Of a stretch of 64,000 bases of DNA, positions 9,548 to 19,069 are shown piece after piece; position 1 is the stretch's first letter; every line of letters starts with the position of its first letter. The position numbers and the translations under genes were made by a program. The notes beneath the pieces were generated by a model. It ran no database searches and had not been told where the DNA came from. It worked only from the letters and a program-made list of their open reading frames with translations. The stretch lies in NCBI RefSeq assembly GCF_019453995.1, contig NZ_CP075587.1, forward strand, positions 1,550,001 to 1,614,000, written 5' to 3'. This DNA comes from Candidatus Rhabdochlamydia oedothoracis (GTDB lineage: Bacteria; Chlamydiota; Chlamydiia; Chlamydiales; Rhabdochlamydiaceae).

Positions 9548-10294
9548 TTAACAATTTGCTTGTGAATATTTTAAGCAAATGCGGTTTAAATCACAGGTTA
9601 AAAGTGTTTGAAGATCTACCTTTGCTGACTCTATTTGCGCTTTTGAAACAGCTTGATCCCCTAAAAGAGGAAATGTATGCGCATACATAGCATCAATCAC
9701 TTCTTTAGAACGAATGATTTGGTTAAGATATTTGCGGTCGGGAAGCTGTAGACAAATACTCCCCTGATGTAAAAAGCCCTTTTTTGTTTTACGCTGAGCA
9801 GCCCCTGCTACTTTTTTATTTTTTAACATCACATCATACTGGGTTGGCTTTGCCATACAAAAATGCTTACAATCCTTAACTAAAGATGCTCCATCTTGGG
9901 GAGTAAGGTAAAAGGAAGTGCTATTTCCTAAAAAAGATTCAATCGAGGATAGAACAATTGCATTAATCAATGCGTAATTATTTAAAGTATTTACTGAATA
10001 AAGAGCAGAACTAGCTGGTACTAAAATGCTAAAAGCAAAATCCCAAATATGAAAAATCACCCCCCCCCCTGTTGGCCTTTTTGCTAAATCAAGCGGCCCG
10101 ATTTGATCTAAAAAAAGCAAGGAGGCAGGATCTGTAAAATAGCCATAGGTCGCGCTAGGAGATTCCCATTCATAGAAATGGAGCACTGGGATTAAAAAAT
10201 TTTTCGCATTTTCTAAGAGCTCCGTATCAAAGCGCATATTTTCCTCGGCACTTTTTCGCTCAGTGTGTATAATTATGCATTCGGTAGTTTCCAT
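9548..10294 (-). CDS. lplA: Lipoate-protein ligase A family protein
   Basis: 248 residues. It has the family signatures: NMRFDTELL near the N-terminus, the RPTGGGVIFH loop, and KKVAGAAQRKTKKGFLHQGS carrying the catalytic lysine region. It attaches scavenged lipoate to lipoyl domains, with GcvH (2474-2833) and the 2-oxo-acid dehydrogenase E2 proteins as likely substrates. In C. trachomatis lplA also stands beside clpC. It is transcribed divergently from clpC across a 184-bp gap. Upstream of the ATG I see no strong Shine-Dalgarno sequence. Confidence 0.9.
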   Translation of the reverse strand: METTECIIIHTERKSAEENMRFDTELLENAKNFLIPVLHFYEWESPSATYGYFTDPASLLFLDQIGPLDLAKRPTGGGVIFHIWDFAFSILVPASSALYSVNTLNNYALINAIVLSSIESFLGNSTSFYLTPQDGASLVKDCKHFCMAKPTQYDVMLKNKKVAGAAQRKTKKGFLHQGSICLQLPDRKYLNQIIRSKEVIDAMYAHTFPLLGDQAVSKAQIESAKVDLQTLLTCDLNRICLKYSQANC

Positions 10295-10478
10295 GAATTC
10301 ACTATATTTTTTTTAAATTCTAAAGCTCAAGAATACCTAAAAAAGAAAAATTGTTCATTTAAAATAACTTAATAAGCACGAAGAAATCTCTTGATTAACT
10401 TTGTCTAATTTGTCAAAAAAAGGAAAAGACCCCTAGAATTATCGGTTTATTAAGAGGATGGGATAAAAAAGGTAATAT

Positions 10479-13001
10479 ATGTTTGATAAATTTACTAACC
10501 GTGCTAAGCAAGTCATTAAACTTGCAAAAAAAGAAGCCCAACGCCTTAATCACAACTACCTTGGAACTGAACACATCTTACTTGGATTGCTCAAACTCGG
10601 TCAAGGAATTGCTGTTAATGTACTTCGTAATTTTAATTTAGATTACGATACTGTACGTGCTGAAGTAGAAAGACTTGTTGGCTTTGGACCAGAAATCCAG
10701 GTCTATGGAGATCCCGCATTAACGGGAAAAGTAAAAAAAGTTTTTGAATACTCCAATGAAGAAGCTGCCAATCTTAATCACAATTATGTAGGAACAGAGC
10801 ACCTATTGCTAGCTCTTTTACGCCAGCGAGATGGCGTTGCTGCGCAAGTACTAGAAAATCTCAATGTGAACTTAAAAGATATTTACCGAGAGATCCTTAA
10901 AGAATTAGAAATCTTCAATTTACAGATCCCCCCTTCTGGTATGAGTTCTTCAAATAATCCTAATTACTCTTCTGCAAGTAAAGCCCCAGAAAAAGGAATG
11001 ACCTCAGAAAAAATGCCTGCGCTGAAAGCCTACGGTCACGATTTAACCGAAGCTTGTCGCGAAGGGAAGCTTGATCCAGTAATCGGCAGAAAAGAAGAGG
11101 TGGAGCGCCTGATTTTAATTCTCTGTAGAAGACGCAAAAATAACCCGGTTTTAATCGGAGAAGCAGGAGTAGGAAAAACAGCAATAGTAGAAGGGTTAGC
11201 TCAAGCCATTGTTAAAGGTGAAGTTCCTGACCATTTGATTAAAAAACGCCTGATTTCACTCGACCTTACTTTGATGATTGCAGGAACTAAATACCGCGGA
11301 CAGTTTGAAGAGCGAATCAAAGCGGTTATGGATGAGATTAAAAAGAATGGAAATATCCTTCTCTTTATCGATGAGCTACATACGATTGTTGGAGCAGGCG
11401 CTGCTGAAGGAGCCATTGACGCGTCCAATATTTTAAAACCCGCACTCTCTCGTGGTGAAATCCAGTGCATTGGAGCAACTACTATTGATGAATACCGCAA
11501 ACACATTGAAAAAGACGCTGCTTTAGAAAGGCGTTTTCAGAAAATTCTCGTTACCCCCCCCTCTGTTGAAGAGGCTGTTGCTATTTTAATGGGCCTAAAA
11601 GCCAAATATGAAGATCATCATAAGTGCATTTATACCGATTCTTCGATTAAATCCGCTGTCTATCTATCAGATCGTTATATTACAGGAAGATTCCTACCAG
11701 ATAAAGCAATCGATTTGATCGATGAAGCCGGAGCTAAAGCGCGGATTGCAACCATGCCCCAGTCTCAAGAAATTACAAAATATGAAACAGAAATCGAAAA
11801 AGTTCTTGTAGCTAAAGAAACCGCTTTAGAAAAACAAGAGTATGAAGAAGCTGCCAAATTACGCGATACCGAACAGAACCTACGAGAGCAGCTAAAGCAG
11901 ATCAGTGAGAGATGGAAAAATAACAAAGAAGAACACCAAGTAATTGTTGATGAAGAAGAAGTTGCAGAAATCGTAGCTAAGCAAACAAAAATTCCTCTGA
12001 CAAGGTTAACAGAAGGAGAAACTACAAAAGTGCTTAAAATGGAAGAGATCCTAAAGAAAAACATTATCGGTCAAGATGATGCAGTAAGCGTTGTTTGTAG
12101 AGCTATCCGCCGCAGCAGAGCCGATATTAAGGATCCCAATAGACCTATTGGCGCTTTTCTCTTTCTAGGACCCACAGGTGTGGGAAAAACGCTATTAGCA
12201 AAGCAACTTGCCATTAATATGTTCGGCGGTGAAGATGCCCTAATTCAGGTCGATATGTCTGAATATATGGAGAAGTTTTCTATCAGCCGCATGACTGGTT
12301 CTCCTCCTGGCTATGTAGGTCATGAAGAAGGTGGTCAATTGACAGAACAAGTAAGACAAAGGCCTTATTGTGTAGTGTTATTTGATGAGGTAGAAAAAGC
12401 ACACCCGGATGTACTGAATATGCTTTTACAAATATTAGAGGAAGGGCGCCTAACCGATTCATTTGGCCGCCGAATTGACTTCCGTAATACCATCATCATT
12501 ATGACTTCAAATTTAGGTGCAGATCTTATTCGTAGATCCTCTGAAGTAGGTTTTGCAGCGGGTGAAGGCACCCCTGACTATAAATCTATGGAAGAGACTA
12601 TTAGACGCTCGGTTGCTAAAGGATTTAAACCAGAGTTTATCAACCGCCTAGACGGAATGATTATCTTTAAACCTCTGGATAGAGCTCATCTCTTTAACGT
12701 CATTGAATTAGAGGTGAAAAAAGTGTTAGAGCGTCTAGCTAGAAAACAGATATCTTTCATACTTGATGAAAAAGCAAAAGACTTTTTGGTAAATAAAGGC
12801 TTTGATCCTGCAATGGGAGCCAGACCTTTACGTCGTATCATCGAACAATACTTAGAGGACCCTCTAGCAGAACAACTTTTGCTAAATCCAGGCAAAGGCG
12901 GTCACTGGTTAATTTCAGCAAATGAGGATAAGCTCTTGCTCACTCCTCAGGAAGAATGTTTGACCATAGCTGATAAACAAGCTCCTGCAGAAGGTGGTTA
13001 A
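10479..13001 (+). CDS. clpC: ATP-dependent Clp protease ATPase subunit ClpC
   Basis: 840 residues, full length. Two Clp-N repeats (starting [25 protein letters not shown], then a second with [17 protein letters not shown]) precede AAA-1 with Walker A GEAGVGKT near residue 227. A UVR-like middle domain (YEEAAKLRD) and AAA-2 with Walker A GPTGVGKT near residue 564 follow. The hexamer unfolds substrates for ClpP. It lies next to lplA, with mnmA downstream, as I recall for C. trachomatis. The ribosome site is AAAGG about 6 bases before the ATG. Some 2.4 kb of IS debris now separates it from mnmA. Confidence 0.97.
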   Translation: MFDKFTNRAKQVIKLAKKEAQRLNHNYLGTEHILLGLLKLGQGIAVNVLRNFNLDYDTVRAEVERLVGFGPEIQVYGDPALTGKVKKVFEYSNEEAANLNHNYVGTEHLLLALLRQRDGVAAQVLENLNVNLKDIYREILKELEIFNLQIPPSGMSSSNNPNYSSASKAPEKGMTSEKMPALKAYGHDLTEACREGKLDPVIGRKEEVERLILILCRRRKNNPVLIGEAGVGKTAIVEGLAQAIVKGEVPDHLIKKRLISLDLTLMIAGTKYRGQFEERIKAVMDEIKKNGNILLFIDELHTIVGAGAAEGAIDASNILKPALSRGEIQCIGATTIDEYRKHIEKDAALERRFQKILVTPPSVEEAVAILMGLKAKYEDHHKCIYTDSSIKSAVYLSDRYITGRFLPDKAIDLIDEAGAKARIATMPQSQEITKYETEIEKVLVAKETALEKQEYEEAAKLRDTEQNLREQLKQISERWKNNKEEHQVIVDEEEVAEIVAKQTKIPLTRLTEGETTKVLKMEEILKKNIIGQDDAVSVVCRAIRRSRADIKDPNRPIGAFLFLGPTGVGKTLLAKQLAINMFGGEDALIQVDMSEYMEKFSISRMTGSPPGYVGHEEGGQLTEQVRQRPYCVVLFDEVEKAHPDVLNMLLQILEEGRLTDSFGRRIDFRNTIIIMTSNLGADLIRRSSEVGFAAGEGTPDYKSMEETIRRSVAKGFKPEFINRLDGMIIFKPLDRAHLFNVIELEVKKVLERLARKQISFILDEKAKDFLVNKGFDPAMGARPLRRIIEQYLEDPLAEQLLLNPGKGGHWLISANEDKLLLTPQEECLTIADKQAPAEGG

Positions 13002-13445
13002 ATAATAAAGAGGTGCGCTAACCCCCCCCCTTTGTTCTTATCGGCCAAAAATCTTGAAGAATGGCCGTATTACACCAGCTAAATCAGGAGCTGGCTCCTG
13101 TCGGTTTACATGAATTACTTGAAAAACTCGGGAGTAATTATGTAGAGCATTCTTTTGCATGGCTGGAAAAATGTGCCGACGCTTATGGAAAAACTGCGAA
13201 AGAAAGCTCAATACAAGCCTCTAACAGATCTTCTTTTTCCCATCGAATTATTCCTGCTTGCATTATTTTTAATTTTTTCCAAAAAGCAGAAATTACGAGG
13301 TTTATTTATGTTTTCTCATATATACTCGTTCATATTTAAATTAAGAGTTTGAATATATAAACATTTTTATACAAAAGATAACATCTTCTTGCAAGATAGA
13401 GCATTTTTTTCAAAAAAACCTAGTTATACAATTCTTAATTTGAAA
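13002..13445. other. Gene-free stretch with a decayed IS5-A relic and a diverged repeat
   Basis: From about 13125 to 13220 the plus strand still reads YVEHSFAWLEKCAD, a decayed version of the VERSFAWIEKCRR segment of the IS5-A transposase seen at 13888-14352. From 13316 to about 13425 lies a sequence similar, in inverted orientation, to 17918-18018. A run of nine or more C (13021-13029) follows clpC. No intact gene is present. Confidence 0.6.
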
Positions 13446-13684
13446 TCAAACTAGTATAGATGCCTGAGGCAAAAAGCCTCCTACTTGCATGTTCCACATT
13501 CTGGCATATAAACCATCTTTGGACATCAAAGCCGCATGAGTACCTTCTTCAATAATCTTTCCTTGATTAAAAACTAAAATCCGGTCCATGCGGGAAAGTG
13601 TTGAAAGGCGATGTGCAATCACAATGGTTGTTCGATTCTGCATGAGCTGAATATACTTTTCTGTTACAGAATCCAAAGACGAAT
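13446..13684 (-). pseudogene. ABC transporter ATPase, C-terminal fragment
   Basis: About 78 residues remain: SLDSVTEKYIQ (end of the Walker B/D-loop region), IVIAHRLSTL with the H-loop histidine, and the tail DRILVFNQGKIIEEGTHAAL. This is the C-terminus of an MsbA/lipid-exporter-type ATPase fused to a membrane domain. The gene is cut at about 13684, where IS5-A sequence begins, so transmembrane domain, Walker A and signature motif are gone. Its stop at 13446 is probably native. Confidence 0.85.
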
Positions 13685-14360
13685 TTGTACATTTTAAAAA
13701 GTGGGTGCCAGTGGCGTATGTTACCCATAGAATATCCTAAATGGGAATTATGTGATTATTATTTCCCTCTTTGGAATAAAAAAGATGATAAAAATTCTAA
13801 GAGTATTCTTGAAATAGTTTTAAAAAAAATTGGTTGGCGAGGTCAGAAAAAGCAGTGGTCGGAAAGAGAAAACAAGCTTTGTAATTATTGATGCTCAAAG
13901 TGTTAAAAATACTGATACAGCGGAGAAGAAAAGGATATGATGCAGGGAAAAAAATATCAGGAATAAAAAGACATATAGCAGTCGATACCCAAGGGCTTCC
14001 TCATGCGATTCACATTACCACCGCTAATATCACTGACAGAAATGGGTGTATAGAAGCATTTTCACTACATAAAAACCATTTGTTCGGTGTAAAAAATGTT
14101 TTAGCAGATGGAGGATATTCTGGAGAAAAATTTGCAAAGAGTGTGCAGGAGATATTAGGATGTATAGTAGAAATAGCTAAAAGAAATACACTTCATACTT
14201 TTACAGTTATTCCCAAAAGATGGGTTGTAGAGCGTTCTTTTGCGTGGATAGAAAAATGTCGCAGGCTATGGAAAAATTGCGAAAGAAAACTACATACAAG
14301 CCTGAATATGGTGGTTCTTGCTTTTATTGCTCTACTTTTGAAAAGATTTTAAACAGGCTC
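13685..14360 (+). pseudogene. IS5-A transposase, frameshifted, 5' end lost
   Basis: Reads KSGCQWRMLP and YPKWELCDYYFPLWNK (classic IS5 N-terminal part), then IIDAQSVKNTD with the first catalytic Asp, then KGYDAGKKISGIKRHIAVDT, LADGGYSG (second Asp) and RWVVERSFAWIEKCRR (Glu). These parts lie in three different frames: one shift is near the GAAAAAG run around 13850, another near 13925 at AAGAAAAGG. One might be a programmed slip, but two make this copy inactive. The right end GAAAAGATTTTAAACAGGCTC stops at 14360. The left end is missing. Confidence 0.85.
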
Positions 14361-15162
14361 TTAGAAAAAATTCTCAGCCCAATAAAAAAATGACTCCTCA
14401 AATAGTTACCAGTATTGAAGAAAAAATCAAGTTGCAATAAAGCCCTATACAGATATCCGGATGGCTTAAAAGACATGGTAAAGAACATGTTAGTCATGAG
14501 ACCATCTATAATCATATCTGGAAAGATAAACGACAGGGAGGACATCTTTATAGAGAGCTCCGTCATCGAGGGAAAAAATATAACAAGCAGAGAAAGGGAA
14601 CTTCTGGAAGAGGGAACATCCCTGGTCGTATAGATATTAAGCAACGGCCTTGTATTGTAGAAAAAAAGACTCGTTTAGGAGACTGGGAACTAGATACAGT
14701 CATAGGGGCAAGACATAAAGGCGTAATTGTATCAATGGTAGAAAGAACTTCCAAGCTAAATTAAGCTCGCCAAAGTTTCTCATAAAACTGCAGAGGAAGT
14801 AAGTCAAGCGTTAATTGAACAACTTAAACCTATCAAAGATTTTGTACACACATTAACAGCAGACAACGGAAAAGAATTTGCCTATCACCAAATGGTTAGT
14901 TTCGAGCTAGAGTCAGACTTTCTACTTTGCAACGCCCTACCATTCTTGGGAAAGAGGCTTAAATGAGCATACAAAAGGACTAGTTAGGCAATATTTTCCT
15001 AAAACACAAAGCTTTTTAGATACGACTTCCAAGGATATGGAAAGGGTGGAAACTTATACTAAATAACAGACCTAGAAAGGCTCTCAACTTCAAAACTCCA
15101 CTAGAAGTGTTTAGGAGATTATCTACAAATATGCTATGCTCGGGTGCACAAAAAAGAACATA
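14361..15162 (+). pseudogene. IS30 transposase remnant with inverted tail
   Basis: Aligns with the full IS30 from the TTAGAAAAAATTCTCAG point (residue about 75) to the GTGCAC near the right end, but carries an in-frame stop (TTGCAATAAAGC, near 14440), frameshifts near 14760 and 14925, and ACTTATACTA for ACTTTACTA near 15055. After the GTGCAC at 15144 the sequence continues as the reverse complement of the element's end (AAAAAAGAACATA), so the tip has been inverted. MITE-2 follows directly. Confidence 0.9.
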
Positions 15163-15164
15163 TA

Positions 15165-15263
15165 GTGGTTCCGATTCAATCGTATAGAAAAATATAGGAT
15201 TAACGACAAGTTTCAAGTCGTTGACTTGAAACCCATTAAGCTAGCCGTTTGAATTGGCACTAC
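15165..15263 (+). repeat. 99-bp miniature element MITE-2, copy 1
   Basis: Ends GTGGTTCCGATTCAATCG and, inverted, GTAGTGCCAATTCAAACG, with TA at both flanks (15163-15164, 15264-15265). Its outer left part equals the left end of the IS630-A element at 55850, and its inner sequence (AACGACAAGTTTCAAGTCGTT) equals the right part of that element near 56890-56909. It is therefore an internally deleted IS630-A. A second copy in opposite orientation lies at 18021-18119, with only two mismatches that I can find. Confidence 0.9.
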
Positions 15264-15327
15264 TATGTTTTTGGAATTAGCTAAGCCTTTTGTGCTATTA
15301 TGTCTTTTTTAAACAAAGAGGTACGGT

Positions 15328-15393
15328 ATGGTAGAGGTTTCAGAAGGAGAAATTCAAACGACAGCAATGGATCATCATGGCTTAGTGGCTGCC
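15328..15393 (+). pseudogene. Possible IS1634-type transposase N-terminal stub
   Basis: An ATG at 15328 with AGAGG eight bases upstream starts a reading frame containing MDHHGLVAA. That string resembles the start of DUF4277/IS1634-family transposases, where 'DHHGLVAA' precedes a conserved helix. Homology ends after about 22 codons and the frame then runs into mnmA out of phase. It may instead be a chance short frame. Confidence 0.4.
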
Positions 15394-15433
15394 AATAGAA
15401 CGCGGTATAATTACTTAAAAAAAAGTCATTCAT

Positions 15434-16504
15434 ATGAAAAAAACGGTTGTTGTGGGGATGTCTGGAGGAGTAGACTCCTCTGTTGCCGCCTTGTTGCTTA
15501 AAGCAAAGGGCTATCAAGTCATGGGCCTTTTCATGAAGAATTGGGAAGAAAAAGATGAAAAAGGCATCTGTCTTTCAGCTTCTGATTTTGAAGATGTCCA
15601 GAAGGTTTGTGCCCAGATTGACATCCCTTGCTATACAGTGAATTTTGTCAAAGAATACCAAGAATCTGTCTTCTCTTATTTCCTTTCTGAATTAAAAAAA
15701 GGTTATACTCCCAATCCAGACATTCTCTGTAACCGCGAAATTAAATTTAAGGTTTTTCTCGATAAAGCAATGAGTCTTGGCGCTGATTACCTAGCAACTG
15801 GTCACTATTGCACTATTGAAGAAGAAAAGTCTTTTTATTTACATAAAGGCCAAGATCCCAATAAAGACCAGAGTTATTTTCTCTATACCCTCTCACAAAA
15901 AATATTGGAAAAAGTTCTCTTTCCCATTGGACATCTAACCAAACAAGAAGTGCGCTCAATTGCTTTATCTCACAATCTTTTTACAGCGAAAAAAAAAGAT
16001 AGTGTAGGGATCTGTTTTATTGGTAAACGCAACTTCAAAAATTTCCTTCTTCCTTATCTTGGTTATCAAAAAGGGGCGTTTGAGAACACGCAAGGACAAG
16101 TCCTGGGTTATCACGACGGTCTTGCTTACTACACAATAGGCCAACGCAAAGGACTAAAAATTGGAGGAGCTGGCGATGCTTGGTTTGTCGTTGCCAAAGA
16201 TATAAAACGCAATGTCATTATTGTTGAGCAAGGCTTAGACCATCCTAGCCTTTATCAATCAGAGCTTATTGCAACGGATTTAAGCTGGGTAGCGGATCTT
16301 TCCCCTCAAACGCCTTATCCTTGCTCTGCTAAAATCCGTTACCGACAGAAAGACCAAAACTGTGTCATTGAAAAAATTTCCGAAACAAAAGCTTTTGTAC
16401 GCTTCTTAGAACCTCAAAGAGCAATCACCCCTAGGCAATCGATTGTGTTCTATGCTGGCAATCGTTGCCTAGGTGGTGGGATGATCGAGCCAGAAGCCCC
16501 CTAA
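15434..16504 (+). CDS. mnmA: tRNA-specific 2-thiouridylase MnmA
   Basis: 356 residues, standard length. It has the PP-loop SGGVDSS at residues 10-16, the first catalytic Cys in NPDILCNREIKF, and the second in GICFIGKR, followed by the C-terminal beta-barrel. The enzyme thiolates U34 of tRNA Lys, Glu and Gln using persulfide sulfur. It follows clpC in the chlamydial order. No clear Shine-Dalgarno sequence precedes the ATG; the upstream bases are an A-rich run after IS debris, so its original promoter may have been replaced. The stop overlaps the convergent neighbour by 4 bp. Confidence 0.96.
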   Translation: MKKTVVVGMSGGVDSSVAALLLKAKGYQVMGLFMKNWEEKDEKGICLSASDFEDVQKVCAQIDIPCYTVNFVKEYQESVFSYFLSELKKGYTPNPDILCNREIKFKVFLDKAMSLGADYLATGHYCTIEEEKSFYLHKGQDPNKDQSYFLYTLSQKILEKVLFPIGHLTKQEVRSIALSHNLFTAKKKDSVGICFIGKRNFKNFLLPYLGYQKGAFENTQGQVLGYHDGLAYYTIGQRKGLKIGGAGDAWFVVAKDIKRNVIIVEQGLDHPSLYQSELIATDLSWVADLSPQTPYPCSAKIRYRQKDQNCVIEKISETKAFVRFLEPQRAITPRQSIVFYAGNRCLGGGMIEPEAP

Positions 16505-17337
16505 CTTTTTTCATCAGATATAGATGGATATTCTAGGGAACAGAGATCCACTTTAACAGCTTGGTGAATACTGCTCTTAAGCTCTTTGAGCTTTTTCTTA
16601 TCTGGACTCTTTGCAAATAATGTTTTTTCGAATCTGCTTCTTTTCTCTAAGCAACTGTTAATATTGCCTTCAGAAATCAATGAAAATAACTTTTTTTTCT
16701 TAACCCTATCCATTCTATTCCATTTTTCAGGTGTTATATTGTTTTCAGAATCAAGGTCATAAATTGTCTGTATAACAAATAGCTGCTCTTCTTTTAATGA
16801 AATTTTTTCTTTTAACTTGATTCCTTGCTTAGTTGCTTCCTGGTTAAAAGTTTGAACGCCTTTGTCAATGACCTTTTTTAATCCTGGCCAAGAAGCTAAC
16901 AATTGTTCTAATTGTTCTTCTTTAAGTAAAGGAACCTTTCTTCCTTCATGCATAATCTCGGTGAAAACCCCCAATAAATGCTGAGGAGAGCGTATTTTAT
17001 CGCATCTTCTTTTCAGTCTTGCAAACTCTGTATTTGAAAGATTTTTTAACTTATCTTTTATATAGCCTTTTACTTTTACTGCATGATAAATATTCCATCC
17101 TAAAACCTCTTTAATACGCCCCTTGTATATAACGTGTTGTGTAGTAGGATATGTAGGATTAAATCTTTTTATAAGCTGATTTCCCTTCTCAAAAATATTT
17201 TGAGAAAGTGTTAATTTTGGTAAGCCGGAAATAAATACGCCATTCAAAGAAGATAAATCTGCCTTACTGGTTTTTAAAGGAGTTAAATCTTTATTAAGAT
17301 CCATAGCAGCCTGAACAGCATTAATTAATAGTAACAT
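16501..17337 (-). CDS. Unknown protein, lysine-rich, helical
   Basis: 278 residues from the start I prefer (ATG 17335-17337, with AGGA about nine bases upstream); the open frame runs up to 17418 and would add a very hydrophobic 27-residue leader. The shorter form still begins with a hydrophobic stretch (MLLLINAVQAAM). The body is basic and helical with many Lys/Leu pairs, without repeats or a motif I recognise. It could be an exported or type III-secreted protein, but nothing here proves it. Convergent with mnmA. Confidence 0.6.
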   Translation of the reverse strand: MLLLINAVQAAMDLNKDLTPLKTSKADLSSLNGVFISGLPKLTLSQNIFEKGNQLIKRFNPTYPTTQHVIYKGRIKEVLGWNIYHAVKVKGYIKDKLKNLSNTEFARLKRRCDKIRSPQHLLGVFTEIMHEGRKVPLLKEEQLEQLLASWPGLKKVIDKGVQTFNQEATKQGIKLKEKISLKEEQLFVIQTIYDLDSENNITPEKWNRMDRVKKKKLFSLISEGNINSCLEKRSRFEKTLFAKSPDKKKLKELKSSIHQAVKVDLCSLEYPSISDEKS

Positions 17338-17650
17338 GATAAAATCCTGTATTAAATTATTTATTTTCATAACTAGCGTTATGACAATGAACCATATCAT
17401 TTTCTTTATAAAAATCAAGCCATTTATTTTTAATTAAATTAAATTAATTATATTTTAAAAATGCAAAACAATAAATAATTTAATATATTAATTTGTAAAT
17501 CAAGCATTTGGATTTGATTTAAAAACCAGATAGGGCTATGATTCCCCTTTATCAAAAGCTGTTTTTATACAAGAGCTCCTCTAACCTTCCTGTCAGGTTA
17601 GGAAAGGTGCAATACCCGAAACTTAAACCGGTTATAAAGCTTTAGCCTTA
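17338..17650. other. AT-rich intergenic stretch, no gene seen
   Basis: Very AT-rich up to about 17520, consistent with an upstream region for the unknown protein. A perfect 7-bp hairpin (CTAACCT at 17581, loop of 7, AGGTTAG to 17601) is present without a T tract. No reading frame or RNA gene is recognised. Confidence 0.4.
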
Positions 17651-17950
17651 GAGCCTGTTTAAAATCTTTTCAAAAGTAGAGCAATAGACCTCTTGCGTAG
17701 TTAAATAAAAATTTCATAATTGTAGATTCCAGCAATAAGATTGAACCGTAAACCAAACCTTTTTCTTCTGTTCCTATATTTGCCACTTAAAATTTTACAT
17801 CTTTTTAGACTGCCAATCACGTTTTCATTAACAACTCGCTCAGAGGAAATCTCTTGATTCTGCTTTTTCTCTTCTTTTGTTAACGGCTTCTTCTTACTGG
17901 ATTTTTTTGGAAGTCTTGAGTTTTTTTGAAAAAGCTGCTCTATCTTGCAA
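17651..17950 (-). pseudogene. IS5-type debris: IS5-A terminus plus IS5-B C-terminal relic
   Basis: 17652-17686 is an IS5-A end (GAGCCTGTTTAAAATC and on). From about 17689 another terminus begins (GACCTCTTGCGTAG), and the minus strand reads KRFGLRFNLIAGIYN with degenerate flanks up to LPKKSSKKKPLTKEE. These match the C-terminal part of the IS5-like transposase at 23968-24345. Stops and shifts make it non-functional. Confidence 0.75.
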
Positions 17951-18018
17951 GAAAATGTTGTTCTTTTTATAAAAAAGTTTATATACTCAACCTCTTAATT
18001 TGAATGTAAACGAGTATA
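17918..18018 (-). repeat. Diverged ~100-bp repeat, inverse partner of 13316-13425
   Basis: The reverse complement shares long blocks with the earlier copy, for example TCTTGCAAGATAGAGCA, ATTAAGAG and ATATACTCGTT, at roughly 80% identity by eye. It probably represents the end of an old mobile element. MITE-2 copy 2 starts right after it. Confidence 0.6.
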
Positions 18019-18020
18019 TA

Positions 18021-18119
18021 GTAGTGCCAATTCAAACGGCTAGCTTAATGGGGTTCAAGTCAACGACTTGAAACTTGTCGTTAATCCTATATTTTTCTAT
18101 GCGATTGAATCGGAACCAC
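18021..18119 (-). repeat. 99-bp miniature element MITE-2, copy 2
   Basis: Inverse of 15165-15263 with the same length and TA flanks (18019-18020, 18120-18121). It lies immediately upstream of the methyltransferase gene and has provided the DNA for its extended 5' reading frame. Confidence 0.9.
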
Positions 18120-18167
18120 TATATCCTTTTTGGGGAGGAGACCTCTCTTGAAATTTCTTGGAGAACT

Positions 18168-19067
18168 ATGAACCTATCTCATGCAGAACAGGGTACGCTG
18201 ATCGAAGCCTTGGATAAGGCAAGAAGTAAAGTCTTTCAGAGAGGAGATCTTCCTTATATTTCTGTGGAACGACAGCTAGAGCTAGTTGAGGAGCTTTCGC
18301 AATTCGGCTTAGGACGCTTTGTTTTGGAAAGAGGAGGCTTGAATGGATATTGGACACATTACGTTGTCACTCATCCTCAGCAAGGGCTCTTGACGAGACT
18401 AGATGCTGAAAACAAACCTTTTACTGCCTTGGAGTCATTTATCCTGGATCAAGCCCCCACCAGCCTTGCCACTCAGGAACGCTTTCAGATTTTTAAACGA
18501 GAGATCCAAAAAAGACTGAGCAATAGCATGTCTTTAGCATCTGTCCCATGCGGCTTAATGGCCGATCTATTAGATCTGGATTTTTCTCAAATCTCTGGCT
18601 TTTCTCTTTGTGGGATAGATATTGATCCTGAGTCCATAGCTCAAGGCCAAGCGCTTGCCAGAGATCGTGGATTAGAGAGCAGATCTTCTTTTCTACAAAG
18701 GGATGCTTGGGACTTATGTTGTGATGGTAAATTTGATCTGATCACAAGTAATGGACTGTCCATCTATGAGCCCGACAATCAAAAGATTGTGGATCTATAT
18801 CGTCAGTTTTTCTTCGCTTTAAAACCAGGTGGGTGGCTCATCACAAGTTTTTTGATTCCTCCACCCAAGTGGAATGCGGATAGGATCAATCCCGAACATG
18901 CACTCTTACAGAGAGCGATTTTTTCCGATATCCTCGAAGCGAAATGGCAAATATTTCGATCAGAAGAATTGGTAAAATCTCAGCTACTGGATGCCGGATT
19001 TGACGAGATCGAGATTATTTATGACCAAGCCCATATTTTCCCAACAGTAATAGCCCGGAGAATCTGA
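18168..19067 (+). CDS. Class I SAM-dependent methyltransferase
   Basis: 299 residues from an ATG with GGAG a few bases upstream. The frame is open from 18075, but those first codons lie in MITE-2 and are unlikely to be original; the native N-terminus may be shortened. An N-terminal helical part is followed by a Rossmann-type domain: LCGIDIDPESIAQ (motif I/II acidic loop), FLQRDAWDL, FDLITSNGLSIY and LKPGGWLITSF. The substrate is unknown. The gene is visibly GC-richer than its surroundings, suggesting different origin, and is followed at 2 bp by a broken secreted-methyltransferase start. Confidence 0.85.
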   Translation: MNLSHAEQGTLIEALDKARSKVFQRGDLPYISVERQLELVEELSQFGLGRFVLERGGLNGYWTHYVVTHPQQGLLTRLDAENKPFTALESFILDQAPTSLATQERFQIFKREIQKRLSNSMSLASVPCGLMADLLDLDFSQISGFSLCGIDIDPESIAQGQALARDRGLESRSSFLQRDAWDLCCDGKFDLITSNGLSIYEPDNQKIVDLYRQFFFALKPGGWLITSFLIPPPKWNADRINPEHALLQRAIFSDILEAKWQIFRSEELVKSQLLDAGFDEIEIIYDQAHIFPTVIARRI

Positions 19068-19069
19068 TC

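Noticed and set aside
13021-13029. Poly-C run after clpC as a phase-variable tract
   Set aside because: It lies outside any intact gene and about 440 bp from the next coding fragment; no promoter or frame would be switched.
17581-17601. Perfect 7-bp hairpin as a terminator or small RNA
   Set aside because: No T tract follows on either strand and there is no convergent gene end nearby that needs it.
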